64,000 nucleotides of DNA, from positions 2,046,001 through 2,110,000 of the forward strand of contig JALKFA010000001.1 of NCBI GenBank assembly GCA_024169445.1, given 5' to 3'. Origin of the DNA: Buttiauxella agrestis ATCC 33320 (GTDB taxonomy: Bacteria > Pseudomonadota > Gammaproteobacteria > Enterobacterales > Enterobacteriaceae). Positions 34,689-44,006 of the stretch are shown here, piece by piece. A program made the position numbers and the translations under genes. Below the pieces are notes generated by a model, which saw only the letters and a program-made list of their open reading frames with translations, was not told the DNA's origin and ran no database searches. How positions within the stretch are numbered: the stretch's first letter is position 1; every line of letters begins with the position of its first letter.

Positions 34689-34833
34689 ATACGGGTATGG
34701 CTCAAACATGGATCCCTGACTGATAATCCGTCCAGATAAGGTGATAGGCGGCAAGGAGCGTAGTCTTCTTTTGGCGCCTCAAGTAGAATCAGTGCAGCAG
34801 GTATCGAAGGCAAAATTATTCCAGGAGACGGAA

Positions 34834-35457
34834 ATGTCATACAGTGGCGAAAGAGATCAATTTGCACCCCATATGGCCCTGGTGCCGATGGTTGTTGAAC
34901 AGACATCGCGTGGCGAACGTTCATACGATATCTATTCCCGTCTGCTCAAGGAACGTGTCATCTTTATGACAGGCCAGGTCGAAGACCACATGGCTAATCT
35001 GATTGTGGCGCAGATGCTGTTTTTGGAAGCTGAAAACCCAGAAAAAGACATCTATCTCTACATCAACTCACCAGGTGGCGTCATTACCGCTGGTATGTCT
35101 ATCTACGATACGATGCAATTTATTAAACCAGATGTCAGCACTATCTGTATGGGACAAGCCTGTTCAATGGGTGCCTTCCTGCTGACCGCTGGGGCTAAAG
35201 GTAAGCGTTTCTGCTTGCCGAACTCACGAGTGATGATTCACCAGCCGCTGGGTGGCTATCAGGGCCAGGCAACGGATATCGAAATCCATGCGCGCGAAAT
35301 TCTGAAAGTGAAAGCTCGTATGAACGAACTCATGGCGCAACATACTGGTAAGTCTCTGGAAGAAATCGAAAGAGACACCGAGCGTGACCGTTTCCTCGCG
35401 GCAAGCGAGGCGGTAGAGTACGGATTAGTTGACTCAATCCTGACTCACCGTAGCTAA
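34834..35457 (+). CDS. clpP: ATP-dependent Clp protease proteolytic subunit
   Basis: Serine protease forming the double heptameric chamber that degrades proteins unfolded by ClpX or ClpA. 207 residues from ATG 34834, preceded by AGGAG. The catalytic Ser in GQACSMGAF, His in VMIHQPLGG and a downstream Asp are present, with a short N-terminal propeptide ([15 protein letters not shown]). A longer frame upstream lacks support. clpX follows 130 bp later. Confidence 0.98.
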   Translation: MSYSGERDQFAPHMALVPMVVEQTSRGERSYDIYSRLLKERVIFMTGQVEDHMANLIVAQMLFLEAENPEKDIYLYINSPGGVITAGMSIYDTMQFIKPDVSTICMGQACSMGAFLLTAGAKGKRFCLPNSRVMIHQPLGGYQGQATDIEIHAREILKVKARMNELMAQHTGKSLEEIERDTERDRFLAASEAVEYGLVDSILTHRS

Positions 35458-35587
35458 CGCCCGAAAACAGTGAGCCGTATACTATAGTTGAAGTAGCGGC
35501 TCATAGCGCGCTTACGATTGGCTGCGCCGTAGAATGGCACTTGTGCCGTCCAGTACGGTGCAAAGAAACAGAAAAGAGGTTTTACCG

Positions 35588-36862
35588 ATGACAGATAAGC
35601 GCAAAGACGGTTCAGGCAAATTACTGTACTGCTCTTTTTGCGGCAAAAGCCAGCATGAAGTGCGTAAACTGATTGCCGGGCCGTCAGTGTATATCTGCGA
35701 TGAGTGTGTCGATTTATGTAACGACATTATTCGCGAAGAGATTAAAGAAGTCGCGCCGCATCGCGAACGTAGTGCGCTGCCGACTCCGCATGAAATCCGT
35801 CACCATCTCGATGATTACGTCATCGGTCAGGAACAGGCTAAGAAAGTCCTGGCGGTTGCGGTTTATAACCATTACAAACGTCTGCGTAACGGCGACAGCA
35901 CCAACGGTATCGAACTGGGCAAAAGTAACATTTTGCTCATCGGGCCGACCGGTAGCGGGAAAACCCTGCTGGCTGAAACCCTGGCGCGTTTGCTGGATGT
36001 TCCATTCACCATGGCTGATGCCACAACGTTAACCGAAGCGGGTTACGTGGGTGAAGATGTCGAAAACATCATCCAGAAACTGCTACAGAAGTGCGATTAC
36101 GATGTGCAGAAAGCACAGCGCGGTATCGTGTATATCGATGAGATCGACAAAATCTCCCGCAAATCTGATAACCCGTCCATCACCCGTGATGTGTCTGGTG
36201 AAGGTGTGCAGCAGGCGTTGCTGAAACTTATCGAAGGTACTGTTGCGGCGGTTCCACCACAGGGTGGCCGTAAGCATCCACAACAAGAATTCTTGCAGGT
36301 TGATACCTCTAAGATTCTGTTTATCTGTGGCGGTGCATTTGCAGGGCTGGATAAAGTTATTGCTAACCGCGTTGAAACCGGTTCAGGCATTGGCTTTGGT
36401 GCGACCGTAAAAGGTAAATCTCAGAAGGCGACCGAAGGCCAGTTGTTAGGCCAGGTTGAGCCAGAAGATTTGATCAAGTTTGGTCTGATCCCTGAGTTTA
36501 TCGGCCGTCTGCCAGTGGTTGCTACGCTGACCGAACTGAGCGAAGAAGCGCTGATTCAAATCCTGAAAGAGCCGAAAAACGCCCTGACCAAGCAGTACCA
36601 GGCGTTGTTCAATCTGGAAGGCGTGGATCTGGAATTCCGCGACGAAGCACTGGATGCGATTGCTAAGAAAGCAATGGCACGTAAAACGGGTGCTCGTGGT
36701 CTGCGTTCCATCGTAGAAGGCGCATTGCTGGATACCATGTACGACCTTCCTTCTATGGAAGATGTCGAGAAAGTGGTGATTGACGAGTCCGTCATCGACG
36801 GTCAAAGCAAACCATTATTAATTTATGGTAAGCCGGAAGCACAACAAGCATCCGGTGAATAA
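35588..36862 (+). CDS. clpX: ATP-dependent Clp protease ATP-binding subunit ClpX
   Basis: AAA+ unfoldase delivering ssrA-tagged and other substrates to ClpP. 424 residues. N-terminal C4 zinc finger (CSFC ... CDECVDLC, about 15-40), Walker [13 protein letters not shown] (about 119-130), Walker [10 protein letters not shown], and the ClpP-docking IGF loop in [15 protein letters not shown] 35588 preceded by GAGGT; it follows E. coli length exactly. Confidence 0.98.
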   Translation: MTDKRKDGSGKLLYCSFCGKSQHEVRKLIAGPSVYICDECVDLCNDIIREEIKEVAPHRERSALPTPHEIRHHLDDYVIGQEQAKKVLAVAVYNHYKRLRNGDSTNGIELGKSNILLIGPTGSGKTLLAETLARLLDVPFTMADATTLTEAGYVGEDVENIIQKLLQKCDYDVQKAQRGIVYIDEIDKISRKSDNPSITRDVSGEGVQQALLKLIEGTVAAVPPQGGRKHPQQEFLQVDTSKILFICGGAFAGLDKVIANRVETGSGIGFGATVKGKSQKATEGQLLGQVEPEDLIKFGLIPEFIGRLPVVATLTELSEEALIQILKEPKNALTKQYQALFNLEGVDLEFRDEALDAIAKKAMARKTGARGLRSIVEGALLDTMYDLPSMEDVEKVVIDESVIDGQSKPLLIYGKPEAQQASGE

Positions 36863-36891
36863 TTCGCCAAAATAACCAGTCAGTTAGTATA

Positions 36892-36921
36892 AAAAGGGGG
36901 ATTTATATCCCCCTTTTGCTT
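36892..36921 (+). terminator. Terminator after clpX
   Basis: AAAAGGGGG (36892-36900) pairs with CCCCCTTTT (36909-36917), 8-base loop, then GCTTTT. Confidence 0.9.
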
Positions 36922-36937
36922 TTCCTTCATTCCTGGC

Positions 36938-36966
36938 ATTGAATGCTCTGGAAACATCCCCATATA
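36938..36966 (+). promoter_or_regulatory. Sigma-32 promoter of lon
   Basis: TTGAAT (36939-36944) and CCCCATAT (36958-36965) in the context GGAAACATCCCCATATACTG, which is the E. coli lon heat-shock promoter with few changes. It lies about 200 bases before the lon start because an ERIC element separates them. Confidence 0.85.
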
Positions 36967-36989
36967 CTGACTTACTTGTTGGTGATGTC

Positions 36990-37115
36990 ATGATATTCGT
37001 CATCCTTCAAACCGCAGGTGCGTTGACTGCACCCACTCGCTCCAGTCACATAGTCAACTATGCTCCTGGAGATTCGTGGTCTGGTCGCCTTGCTGCAATT
37101 TGAATGATTTAGAAT
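36990..37115. repeat. ERIC element in the lon leader
   Basis: An ERIC (IRU) sequence of about 126 bp. The core CGCTCCAGTCACATAGTC and CTATGCTCCTGGAGATTC match the ERIC2 and ERIC1R regions, and the outer ends are inverted (ATATTCGTCATCCTTCAAA versus TTTGAATGATTTAGAATAT). It lies between the sigma-32 promoter and the lon ribosome site, so it would be transcribed as a long hairpin in the lon 5' leader. Confidence 0.85.
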
Positions 37116-37169
37116 ATAGACTGAGGCATCGCCCCATCACCAGGCGGACCTTAACTAAGAGAGAGCTCT

Positions 37170-39524
37170 ATGAATCCTGAGCGTTCTGAACGCATTGAAA
37201 TCCCCGTATTGCCGTTGCGCGATGTGGTGGTTTATCCGCACATGGTAATTCCACTGTTTGTCGGGCGAGAAAAATCCATTCGTTGCCTGGAAGCGGCCAT
37301 GGATCATGATAAAAAAATCATGCTGGTGGCGCAGAAAGAAGCCTCGACAGATGAGCCAGGTATCAATGACCTGTTCTCAGTGGGGACCGTGGCATCCATC
37401 CTGCAAATGCTGAAACTGCCAGACGGCACCGTTAAAGTGCTGGTTGAAGGGTTACAGCGTGCACGTATTACCACGCTTTCTGACAACGGTGACCATTTCT
37501 CAGCCCAGGCTGAGTACCTGAATTCGCCAGCTATCGAAGAGCGCGAACAGGAAGTGTTGGTACGCACCGCAATTGGGCAGTTTGAAGGCTATATCAAACT
37601 GAACAAAAAAATCCCGCCAGAAGTGCTGACATCGTTGAACAGCATTGACGATCCTGCGCGTCTGGCAGACACCATCGCGGCCCACATGCCATTGAAACTG
37701 ACTGACAAACAGTCCGTTCTTGAGATGTCCGATATTAACGAGCGTCTTGAATATCTGATGGCCATGATGGAGTCAGAAATCGATCTGCTGCAGGTTGAGA
37801 AACGTATTCGCAACCGTGTTAAAAAGCAGATGGAAAAGAGCCAGCGTGAGTACTATCTGAATGAGCAAATGAAAGCCATTCAGAAAGAACTCGGCGAAAT
37901 GGACGACGCTCCAGACGAAAATGAAGCGCTAAAACGCAAAATCGACGCGGCTAAAATGCCGAAAGAGGCGCGTGAAAAAACCGAAGCGGAACTGCAAAAA
38001 CTGAAAATGATGTCGCCAATGTCTGCGGAAGCAACCGTAGTTCGTGGTTATATCGATTGGATGGTGCAGGTACCGTGGAATGCGCGCAGCAAAGTGAAAA
38101 AAGATCTGCGTCAGGCGCAGGAAGTCCTCGATACCGATCATTACGGCCTTGAGCGTGTGAAAGATCGTATCCTGGAATACCTCGCAGTCCAGAGCCGCGT
38201 TAACAAGCTCAAAGGGCCAATTCTGTGTCTGGTTGGGCCTCCAGGTGTGGGTAAAACCTCACTGGGTCAGTCCATCGCTCGTGCGACTGGACGTAAATAT
38301 GTGCGCATGGCTTTGGGTGGCGTACGTGACGAAGCTGAAATTCGTGGGCATCGTCGTACTTACATCGGTTCCATGCCGGGCAAATTGATTCAGAAAATGG
38401 CGAAAGTGGGCGTTAAAAACCCATTATTCCTGTTGGATGAAATCGATAAAATGTCCTCAGACATGCGTGGCGATCCGGCATCTGCACTTCTGGAAGTTCT
38501 TGATCCAGAACAGAACGTGGCGTTCAACGACCACTATCTGGAAGTAGATTACGATCTGAGCGACGTGATGTTTGTAGCAACGTCAAACTCCATGAACATT
38601 CCGGCACCGCTGCTGGATCGTATGGAAGTGATTCGTCTGTCCGGTTACACCGAAGACGAAAAACTGAACATTGCTAAACAGCATCTGTTGACCAAGCAAA
38701 TCGAGCGTAACGCATTGAAGAAAGGTGAGCTGACGGTTGAAGACAGCGCCATTAGCGGCATTATCCGTTATTACACCCGTGAAGCGGGTGTGCGTAGTCT
38801 GGAACGTGAAATCTCCAAACTATGCCGTAAAGCGGTTAAACAGCTACTGCTGGATAAAACGCTCAAGCACATCACCATCAACGGCGATAACCTGAAAGAT
38901 TTCCTTGGCGTGCAGCGCTTTGACTATGGCCGTGCAGAGAGCGAAAACCGTGTAGGGCAGGTAACAGGCCTTGCGTGGACCGAAGTAGGTGGTGATTTAC
39001 TGACCATTGAAACCGCATGTGTGCCGGGCAAAGGCAAATTAACTTACACCGGTTCTTTGGGTGAAGTTATGCAGGAATCTATCCAGGCTGCGTTGACCGT
39101 GGTGCGTGCGCGTGCAGAGAAATTGGGCATTAATGCTGATTTCTACGAAAAACGCGACATCCACGTTCACGTACCGGAAGGTGCAACACCGAAAGATGGC
39201 CCAAGTGCGGGTATTGCGATGTGTACTGCGCTGGTATCTTGCCTGACAGGTAACCCTGTTCGTGCAGATGTGGCGATGACCGGTGAAATTACGCTGCGTG
39301 GTCAGGTTCTGCCAATCGGTGGTTTGAAAGAAAAACTGCTCGCGGCACACCGTGGTGGAATTAAAACTGTTCTGATTCCGGATGAAAATAAACGTGATCT
39401 GGAAGAGATTCCTGACAATGTTATCGCCGATCTGGATATCCATCCGGTGAAGCGCATCGAGGAAGTTTTGGCTCTTGCATTGCAAAACGAACCCTACGGA
39501 ATGCAGGTTGTAACTGCAAAATAG
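37170..39524 (+). CDS. lon: ATP-dependent protease La (Lon)
   Basis: Cytoplasmic AAA+ protease degrading misfolded and regulatory proteins. 784 residues: N-terminal substrate domain (1 to about 300), Walker [11 protein letters not shown] (about 356-365), Walker [11 protein letters not shown], and a C-terminal Ser-Lys protease domain with the catalytic Ser in DGPSAGIAM and Lys in [12 protein letters not shown]. The leader keeps the conserved TAACTAAGAGAGAGCTCT before the ATG. Confidence 0.98.
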   Translation: MNPERSERIEIPVLPLRDVVVYPHMVIPLFVGREKSIRCLEAAMDHDKKIMLVAQKEASTDEPGINDLFSVGTVASILQMLKLPDGTVKVLVEGLQRARITTLSDNGDHFSAQAEYLNSPAIEEREQEVLVRTAIGQFEGYIKLNKKIPPEVLTSLNSIDDPARLADTIAAHMPLKLTDKQSVLEMSDINERLEYLMAMMESEIDLLQVEKRIRNRVKKQMEKSQREYYLNEQMKAIQKELGEMDDAPDENEALKRKIDAAKMPKEAREKTEAELQKLKMMSPMSAEATVVRGYIDWMVQVPWNARSKVKKDLRQAQEVLDTDHYGLERVKDRILEYLAVQSRVNKLKGPILCLVGPPGVGKTSLGQSIARATGRKYVRMALGGVRDEAEIRGHRRTYIGSMPGKLIQKMAKVGVKNPLFLLDEIDKMSSDMRGDPASALLEVLDPEQNVAFNDHYLEVDYDLSDVMFVATSNSMNIPAPLLDRMEVIRLSGYTEDEKLNIAKQHLLTKQIERNALKKGELTVEDSAISGIIRYYTREAGVRSLEREISKLCRKAVKQLLLDKTLKHITINGDNLKDFLGVQRFDYGRAESENRVGQVTGLAWTEVGGDLLTIETACVPGKGKLTYTGSLGEVMQESIQAALTVVRARAEKLGINADFYEKRDIHVHVPEGATPKDGPSAGIAMCTALVSCLTGNPVRADVAMTGEITLRGQVLPIGGLKEKLLAAHRGGIKTVLIPDENKRDLEEIPDNVIADLDIHPVKRIEEVLALALQNEPYGMQVVTAK

Positions 39525-39556
39525 TGACCTGACGCATATTCGGTCAATAAAATCAG

Positions 39557-39594
39557 AGCTGGCTGGTGAATTGTCACTTGCCAGCTTTTTTTTG
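39557..39594 (+). terminator. Terminator after lon
   Basis: AGCTGGC (39557-39563) pairs with GCCAGCT (39580-39586), followed by TTTTTTTT. Confidence 0.9.
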
Positions 39595-39735
39595 TATCGC
39601 TACTTTAGACTGCTGGTGAGGCATGTCCTGAACAACGGGTGTTGTAAGGGCATGACAGGCCTGATATAACTGCTGCGCGGTCGCACTTTGAAGGATATCT
39701 GGTGCGATATAAATTATAAAGAGAGGAAGAGAAGA

Positions 39736-40008
39736 GTGAATAAATCTCAACTGATAGACAAAATTGCCGCAGGTGCTGATATTTCTAAAGCCGCGGCTGG
39801 ACGTGCATTAGACGCTGTGATTGCTTCTGTTACCGAATCTCTGCAGTCCGGGGAAGACGTGGCACTGGTTGGCTTTGGAACTTTTGCTGTTCGTGAACGT
39901 GCTGCCCGTACTGGCCGTAACCCACAAACAGGTAAAGAAATCACCATCGCGGCTGCAAAAGTACCAGGCTTCCGTGCTGGTAAAGCGCTGAAAGAAGCTG
40001 TTAACTGA
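39736..40008 (+). CDS. hupB: DNA-binding protein HU-beta
   Basis: Nucleoid-associated DNA-bending protein. 90 residues from GTG 39736 ([26 protein letters not shown]), with GAGAGGAAG upstream. The DNA-binding arm [12 protein letters not shown] and the [12 protein letters not shown] motif are intact. The longer frame from an upstream ATG would add an unsupported N terminus. Confidence 0.97.
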   Translation: MNKSQLIDKIAAGADISKAAAGRALDAVIASVTESLQSGEDVALVGFGTFAVRERAARTGRNPQTGKEITIAAAKVPGFRAGKALKEAVN

Positions 40009-40087
40009 TATATCGCGAGCCCTAACCTGCGTGATTCGGGTTGAATGATGACGGGGATATAGGGCAAGTCGAGTAAAGTTAGGTCAG

Positions 40088-40115
40088 GGCGCATCGTTAG
40101 ATGTGCCTTTTTTTA
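40088..40115 (+). terminator. Terminator after hupB
   Basis: GGCGCATC (40088-40095) pairs with GATGTGCC (40100-40107, one G-U), 4-base loop, then TTTTTTT. Confidence 0.9.
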
Positions 40116-40276
40116 TGGCTGATGCCTAATTTTGCGCATGTTTGATGATTTGAACCCATTTTCTTGTCACAATACCCGCTTGCACACAGCGGCACAGCAG
40201 TACGCATATTCAGGGATGCCCATTTAGCGGCTGCGCTGGGTTTACCATTCACACTACAGTGGAGTGTTGTTACACC

Positions 40277-42148
40277 ATGATGGACAATTTACGTACGGCG
40301 GCAAACAGCCTCGTAATCAAGATAATTTTCGGCATCATTATCGTGTCATTCATTTTGACTGGCGTGAGTGGCTACCTGATTGGCGGTAGTGCCAACTATG
40401 CCGCAAAAGTGAATGGTCAAGAAATCAGCCGTGGTCAGTTTGAAAACGCCGTTGCTAGCGAACGTAATCGTCAACAGCAGCAACTGGGCGAACAGTACTC
40501 TGTGCTGGCTGGCAACGAAGGCTACATTAAGCAGATGCGTCAGCAGGTGCTGTCACGCATGGTTGATGAAGCGTTAATGGATCAATACGCCAAACACCTT
40601 GGCCTTGGTATCAGCGACGAACAAATCAAACAAGCCATCTTTAAAGAGCCGGCATTCCAGAACAACGGCAAGTTTGATAACGCGCGTTATACCTCCATCC
40701 TCAACAACATGGGCATGACACCCGATCAATACGCGCAGGCACTTCGCAATCAACTGACCACTCAGCAACTGATTAACGCCGTCGTTGGCACCGATTTCAT
40801 GCTGACCGGTGAAACTGATGAGCTGGCAGCCCTGGTATCACAGCAGCGTGTCGTTCGTGAAGCCACAATTGATGTGAACGCACTGGCTGCAAAGCAAGAA
40901 GTTACCGAGCAGGAAATTAACTCCAGCTACGAGCAAAACAAAAACAACTACATCGCTCCTGAGCAATTCCGGGTCAGCTACATCATGCTTGATGCGGCGT
41001 CTCAGAAAGTGGAAGTCGCAGATGCTGATATCCAGTCGTACTACGACCAGCATCAGGACGAGTTCACTCAGCCTCAGCGTAATCGCTACAGCGTGATTCA
41101 GACCAAAACTGAAGCCGAAGCTAAAGCGGTTCTTGATGAGCTGAGCAAAGGTGCTGACTTTGCTGCACTGGCTAAAGAAAAATCTGCGGACATCATCTCT
41201 GCACGTAAGGGGGGTGACATGGGTTGGCTGGAGCCAGGCACTACACCGGACGAGCTGAAAAATGCAGGTCTGAAAGATAAAGGCCAACTTTCTGGGGTAA
41301 TCAAATCTTCAGTTGGTTTCCTGGTGGTTCGTCTGGATGATGTTCAACCTGCGCAAACCAAGCCGCTGTCTGAAGTAAAAGACGCGATTACGGCGAAAGT
41401 GAAGCAAGATAAAGCGGTTGATGCTTACTATGCGCTGCAACAGAAAGTAAGCGACGCGGCAAGCAACGATAACGAATCTCTGGCAAGTGCTGAAAAAGTC
41501 GCTGGCGTTAAAGCGGTTGAGACTGGCTGGTTCGGTCACGATAACCTACCTGCTGAGCTGAACTTCAAACCGGTTTCAGATGCTATTTTCAATGGTGCTC
41601 TGGTCGGTGCTAACGGTACGCCAGGAAGCAACTCTGACATCATTACCGTTGAGGGTGACCGTGCTTTCGTGGTGCGTGTAGCAGAACATAAAGCAGAAGC
41701 AATTAAACCGTTAGCTGAAGTTCGTGAGCAGGTTATCGCGCAGGTTAAACACCAAAAAGCTGAGCAACAAGCGAAGTTGAATGCAGATAAAATCCTGAAC
41801 GAACTGAAACTGGGTAAAGGCGACGAAGCGATGAAAGTTGCAGGTTTGAGCTTCGGTTCCGCAAAAACGCTGGCGCGTACTGGCCAGGACCCAATCAGCC
41901 AGGCTGCTTTCACTCTGCCATTACCAGCTAAAGACAAGCCTTCCTTCGGCGTGGCTAACGACATGCAGGGTAACGTTGTTCTGTTAGCGGTCGATGAAGT
42001 TAAACCCGGTGATATGCCAGCTGAGCAGAAAAAAGCAATGGTACAAGGTATCACCCAGAACAATGCCCAAATTGCTTTCGAAGCGTTGATGACCAATCTG
42101 CGCAAAGAAGCCAAAATCAAGATGGGCGACAGCATCGAACAGCAGTAA
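40277..42148 (+). CDS. ppiD: Periplasmic chaperone PpiD
   Basis: Membrane-anchored periplasmic folding factor located near the SecYEG exit. 623 residues, as in E. coli. There is one N-terminal membrane helix (about 13-35, IKIIFGIIIVSFILTGVSGYLI), a SurA-like N-terminal chaperone domain, and a parvulin-like domain (about 265-355, YSVIQTKTEAEAKAVLDELSKG). Start ATG 40277; ATG 40280 is also possible (MMDN). Confidence 0.97.
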   Translation: MMDNLRTAANSLVIKIIFGIIIVSFILTGVSGYLIGGSANYAAKVNGQEISRGQFENAVASERNRQQQQLGEQYSVLAGNEGYIKQMRQQVLSRMVDEALMDQYAKHLGLGISDEQIKQAIFKEPAFQNNGKFDNARYTSILNNMGMTPDQYAQALRNQLTTQQLINAVVGTDFMLTGETDELAALVSQQRVVREATIDVNALAAKQEVTEQEINSSYEQNKNNYIAPEQFRVSYIMLDAASQKVEVADADIQSYYDQHQDEFTQPQRNRYSVIQTKTEAEAKAVLDELSKGADFAALAKEKSADIISARKGGDMGWLEPGTTPDELKNAGLKDKGQLSGVIKSSVGFLVVRLDDVQPAQTKPLSEVKDAITAKVKQDKAVDAYYALQQKVSDAASNDNESLASAEKVAGVKAVETGWFGHDNLPAELNFKPVSDAIFNGALVGANGTPGSNSDIITVEGDRAFVVRVAEHKAEAIKPLAEVREQVIAQVKHQKAEQQAKLNADKILNELKLGKGDEAMKVAGLSFGSAKTLARTGQDPISQAAFTLPLPAKDKPSFGVANDMQGNVVLLAVDEVKPGDMPAEQKKAMVQGITQNNAQIAFEALMTNLRKEAKIKMGDSIEQQ

Positions 42149-42195
42149 CGTTCTTCGGCGTTGCTCGCACTCCAGTGCAACGCTCTGCAACATTC

Positions 42196-42220
42196 AAAGG
42201 CCGCTTTCGCGGCCTTTTCC
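42196..42220 (+). terminator. Terminator after ppiD
   Basis: AAAGGCCGC pairs with GCGGCCTTT across a TTTC loop, followed by T and CC; short T tract. Confidence 0.8.
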
Positions 42221-42299
42221 ACATTTGAAGATTGCCATTTGCCCCTGTTTTTCCCTCCCGTTAAGGTTAATTCGCTGTCAACACACAAGGAGGAACAGC

Positions 42300-42677
42300 A
42301 TGAAAACAGGAATCAAAAGCGGAATGAAAGCAGTCTGCATTGCGGTAGCTCTTATCGGTGCCAGCGCGTGCTCTCTGGCTACAGCAGCACCGGCTGTCGT
42401 CAAAAATGAAGCGGCTCAGCAACAAAGCGATAAAACCCCAGCCGCACCTGTCACCACCGCGAAGCAAGGTGATGCCGACGATGGCGTAGTAAGTATTAAC
42501 ACTGCCAGTGCAGAAGCTATGGCGCAGGCGATGAATGGTGTGGGGCTGAAGAAAGCTCAGTCGATTGTGAGCTATCGTGAAGAGTACGGCCCATTTAAGG
42601 CGATTGAGCAATTACAGGAGGTGCCAGGGATTGGCAGCGCGTTAGTCGAACGCAATCTGTCTCGCATTAAGCTCTGA
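42300..42677 (+). CDS. ybaV: ComEA-family helix-hairpin-helix protein YbaV
   Basis: 125 residues. A signal peptide-like N terminus (MKAVCIAVALIGASACSLATAA) is followed by a Gln/Ala/Thr-rich linker and a C-terminal HhH domain (SINTASAEAMAQAMNGVG, EQLQEVPGIGSALVERN), as in the competence DNA-binding protein ComEA. Probably a periplasmic DNA-binding protein; role in DNA uptake unproven. ATG 42300 has AAGGAGG upstream. Confidence 0.93.
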   Translation: MKTGIKSGMKAVCIAVALIGASACSLATAAPAVVKNEAAQQQSDKTPAAPVTTAKQGDADDGVVSINTASAEAMAQAMNGVGLKKAQSIVSYREEYGPFKAIEQLQEVPGIGSALVERNLSRIKL

Positions 42678-42726
42678 CGCATTAGCCCCGTTACTCGCAT
42701 ACGTTAAAAAGTTTGCTATGCTAAAT

Positions 42727-42743
42727 TACAGGTCATACCAGTT
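42727..42743 (+). promoter_or_regulatory. FadR-like operator at the fadM promoter
   Basis: TACAGGTCATACCAGTT resembles the FadR consensus AACTGGTCNGACCAGTT (core GGTC and ACCAGTT retained, mismatches in the left arm). It lies just after a -10-like TATGCT (42716-42721), a position suited to repression. fadM is FadR-controlled in E. coli. Confidence 0.6.
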
Positions 42744-42800
42744 TGGTGTGGCCTGTTTACTTCACCTGATGACCAAAACTAAAAATAGGGTTTTAGCGCT

Positions 42801-43199
42801 ATGCAAACACAAATCAAAGTTCGGGGTTACCATCTTGATTTCTATCAGCATGTTAACAATGCCCGCTACCTTGAGTTCCTTGAAGAAGCCCGTTGGGAAG
42901 GGCTGGAGAACGCAGCGGGTTTCCAATGGATGACGGCCCACAACATTGCGTTCATCGTGGTAAACATCAATATTAACTACCGCCGTCCGGCAGTGCTTGG
43001 TGATGTATTACGCATTGAAAGCTCCCTGCAACAACTCAATGGCAAAAGCGGTGTTTTAAGCCAGGTGGTTAAACTTGAGCCTGAAGGCGAGGTTGTGGCG
43101 GACGCGCTGCTGACATTCGTGTGTATCGATTTGAAAACTCAGAAGTCGGTGCCGCTGGAAGGAGAACTGCGCGAGAAGTTAGTGCAGATGATGGAATAA
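42801..43199 (+). CDS. fadM: Long-chain acyl-CoA thioesterase FadM
   Basis: Hot-dog-fold thioesterase III that hydrolyses long-chain, preferably dienoyl, acyl-CoAs arising during oleate beta-oxidation. 132 residues. The active-site region YHLDFYQHVNNARYLEFLEEARW (about 10-32) is intact with the catalytic Asp. FadR-like operator upstream. Convergent with queC across a 33-bp gap that contains the hairpin GGGCGTGG/CCACGCCC. Confidence 0.95.
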   Translation: MQTQIKVRGYHLDFYQHVNNARYLEFLEEARWEGLENAAGFQWMTAHNIAFIVVNININYRRPAVLGDVLRIESSLQQLNGKSGVLSQVVKLEPEGEVVADALLTFVCIDLKTQKSVPLEGELREKLVQMME

Positions 43200-43205
43200 C
43201 TGATG

Positions 43206-43226
43206 GGGCGTGGCAAAACCACGCCC
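43206..43226. terminator. Shared hairpin between fadM and queC
   Basis: GGGCGTGG (43206-43213) pairs with CCACGCCC (43219-43226), 5-base loop, between two convergent genes. No long T tract, so termination strength is uncertain. Confidence 0.5.
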
Positions 43227-43232
43227 GCTGAA

Positions 43233-43928
43233 TTACTTCAGACCCGTTTTCTGCTTCATGGCGGCCATGACCGCAGATTTATCTGCCAGGTAATGGTTTA
43301 ACCCGTTAGCCCGCAGGTTGCAGGCCGCACACTCACCGCAGCCATCCCCCTGAATGCCGTTGTAACAGGTCAGGGTTTGCTGGCGTACCAAATCCAGTTG
43401 CTGCCAGTAATCTGCCAGCGCCCAGGTTTCTGCTTTATCCAGCCACATCAGCGGCGTTTCAAAACGAATATCCCGCGCCATACCGAGGCTGACTGCATGA
43501 TTGAGCGCTTTCACGAATTCATCGCGGCAATCCGGGTAACCTGAGAAATCAGTTTCGCAAACGCCGGTAATCACCGCTTCCGCTTCAACCTGATAGGCAT
43601 AAATCGCGGTTAGCGTCAGGAACAGAATATTACGACCGGGTACGAAAGTGCTTGGAATGCCATTTTCTGTCGGATCGTAATTGGGCACCGGGATGCTGTC
43701 ACGCGTCAGGCTGCTGACAGCCAGTTCGTTCAGCAAAGTGACATCGAGAACTTTATGCGCACGCGCTCCCAGTTTCAGAGCAAGCTCACGGGCAACGTCA
43801 ATCTCAGCACGGTGGCGCTGGCCATAATCAAACGTCACACAGTGGACTTCATCATACTGTTGTAATGCCTGAATCAGGCAGGTTGTGGAATCCTGGCCAC
43901 CACTAAAGACGACAACTGCACGTTTCAT
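43233..43928 (-). CDS. queC: 7-cyano-7-deazaguanine synthase QueC
   Basis: ATP-dependent conversion of carboxydeazaguanine to preQ0 in queuosine synthesis, the pathway ended by Tgt at the start of this window. 231 residues. The PP-loop is [10 protein letters not shown] (residues 9-18), and the zinc site is [16 protein letters not shown] near residue 190. Single minus-strand gene downstream of ybaE. Confidence 0.97.
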   Translation of the reverse strand: MKRAVVVFSGGQDSTTCLIQALQQYDEVHCVTFDYGQRHRAEIDVARELALKLGARAHKVLDVTLLNELAVSSLTRDSIPVPNYDPTENGIPSTFVPGRNILFLTLTAIYAYQVEAEAVITGVCETDFSGYPDCRDEFVKALNHAVSLGMARDIRFETPLMWLDKAETWALADYWQQLDLVRQQTLTCYNGIQGDGCGECAACNLRANGLNHYLADKSAVMAAMKQKTGLK

Positions 43929-44006
43929 GTGTAATCCTGTTAAACAACTAAAAATATATGGTAACGCGTGGGCGTATGGCTGCCCAGCTCCTTGACGCCA
44001 TTGTTT

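Noticed and set aside
36990-37115. Possible small RNA gene between clpX and lon
   Set aside because: The sequence is an ERIC repeat, not a unique RNA.
41536-42288. 250-codon antisense frame over the ppiD end
   Set aside because: Shadow of ppiD codon usage; crosses the terminator.
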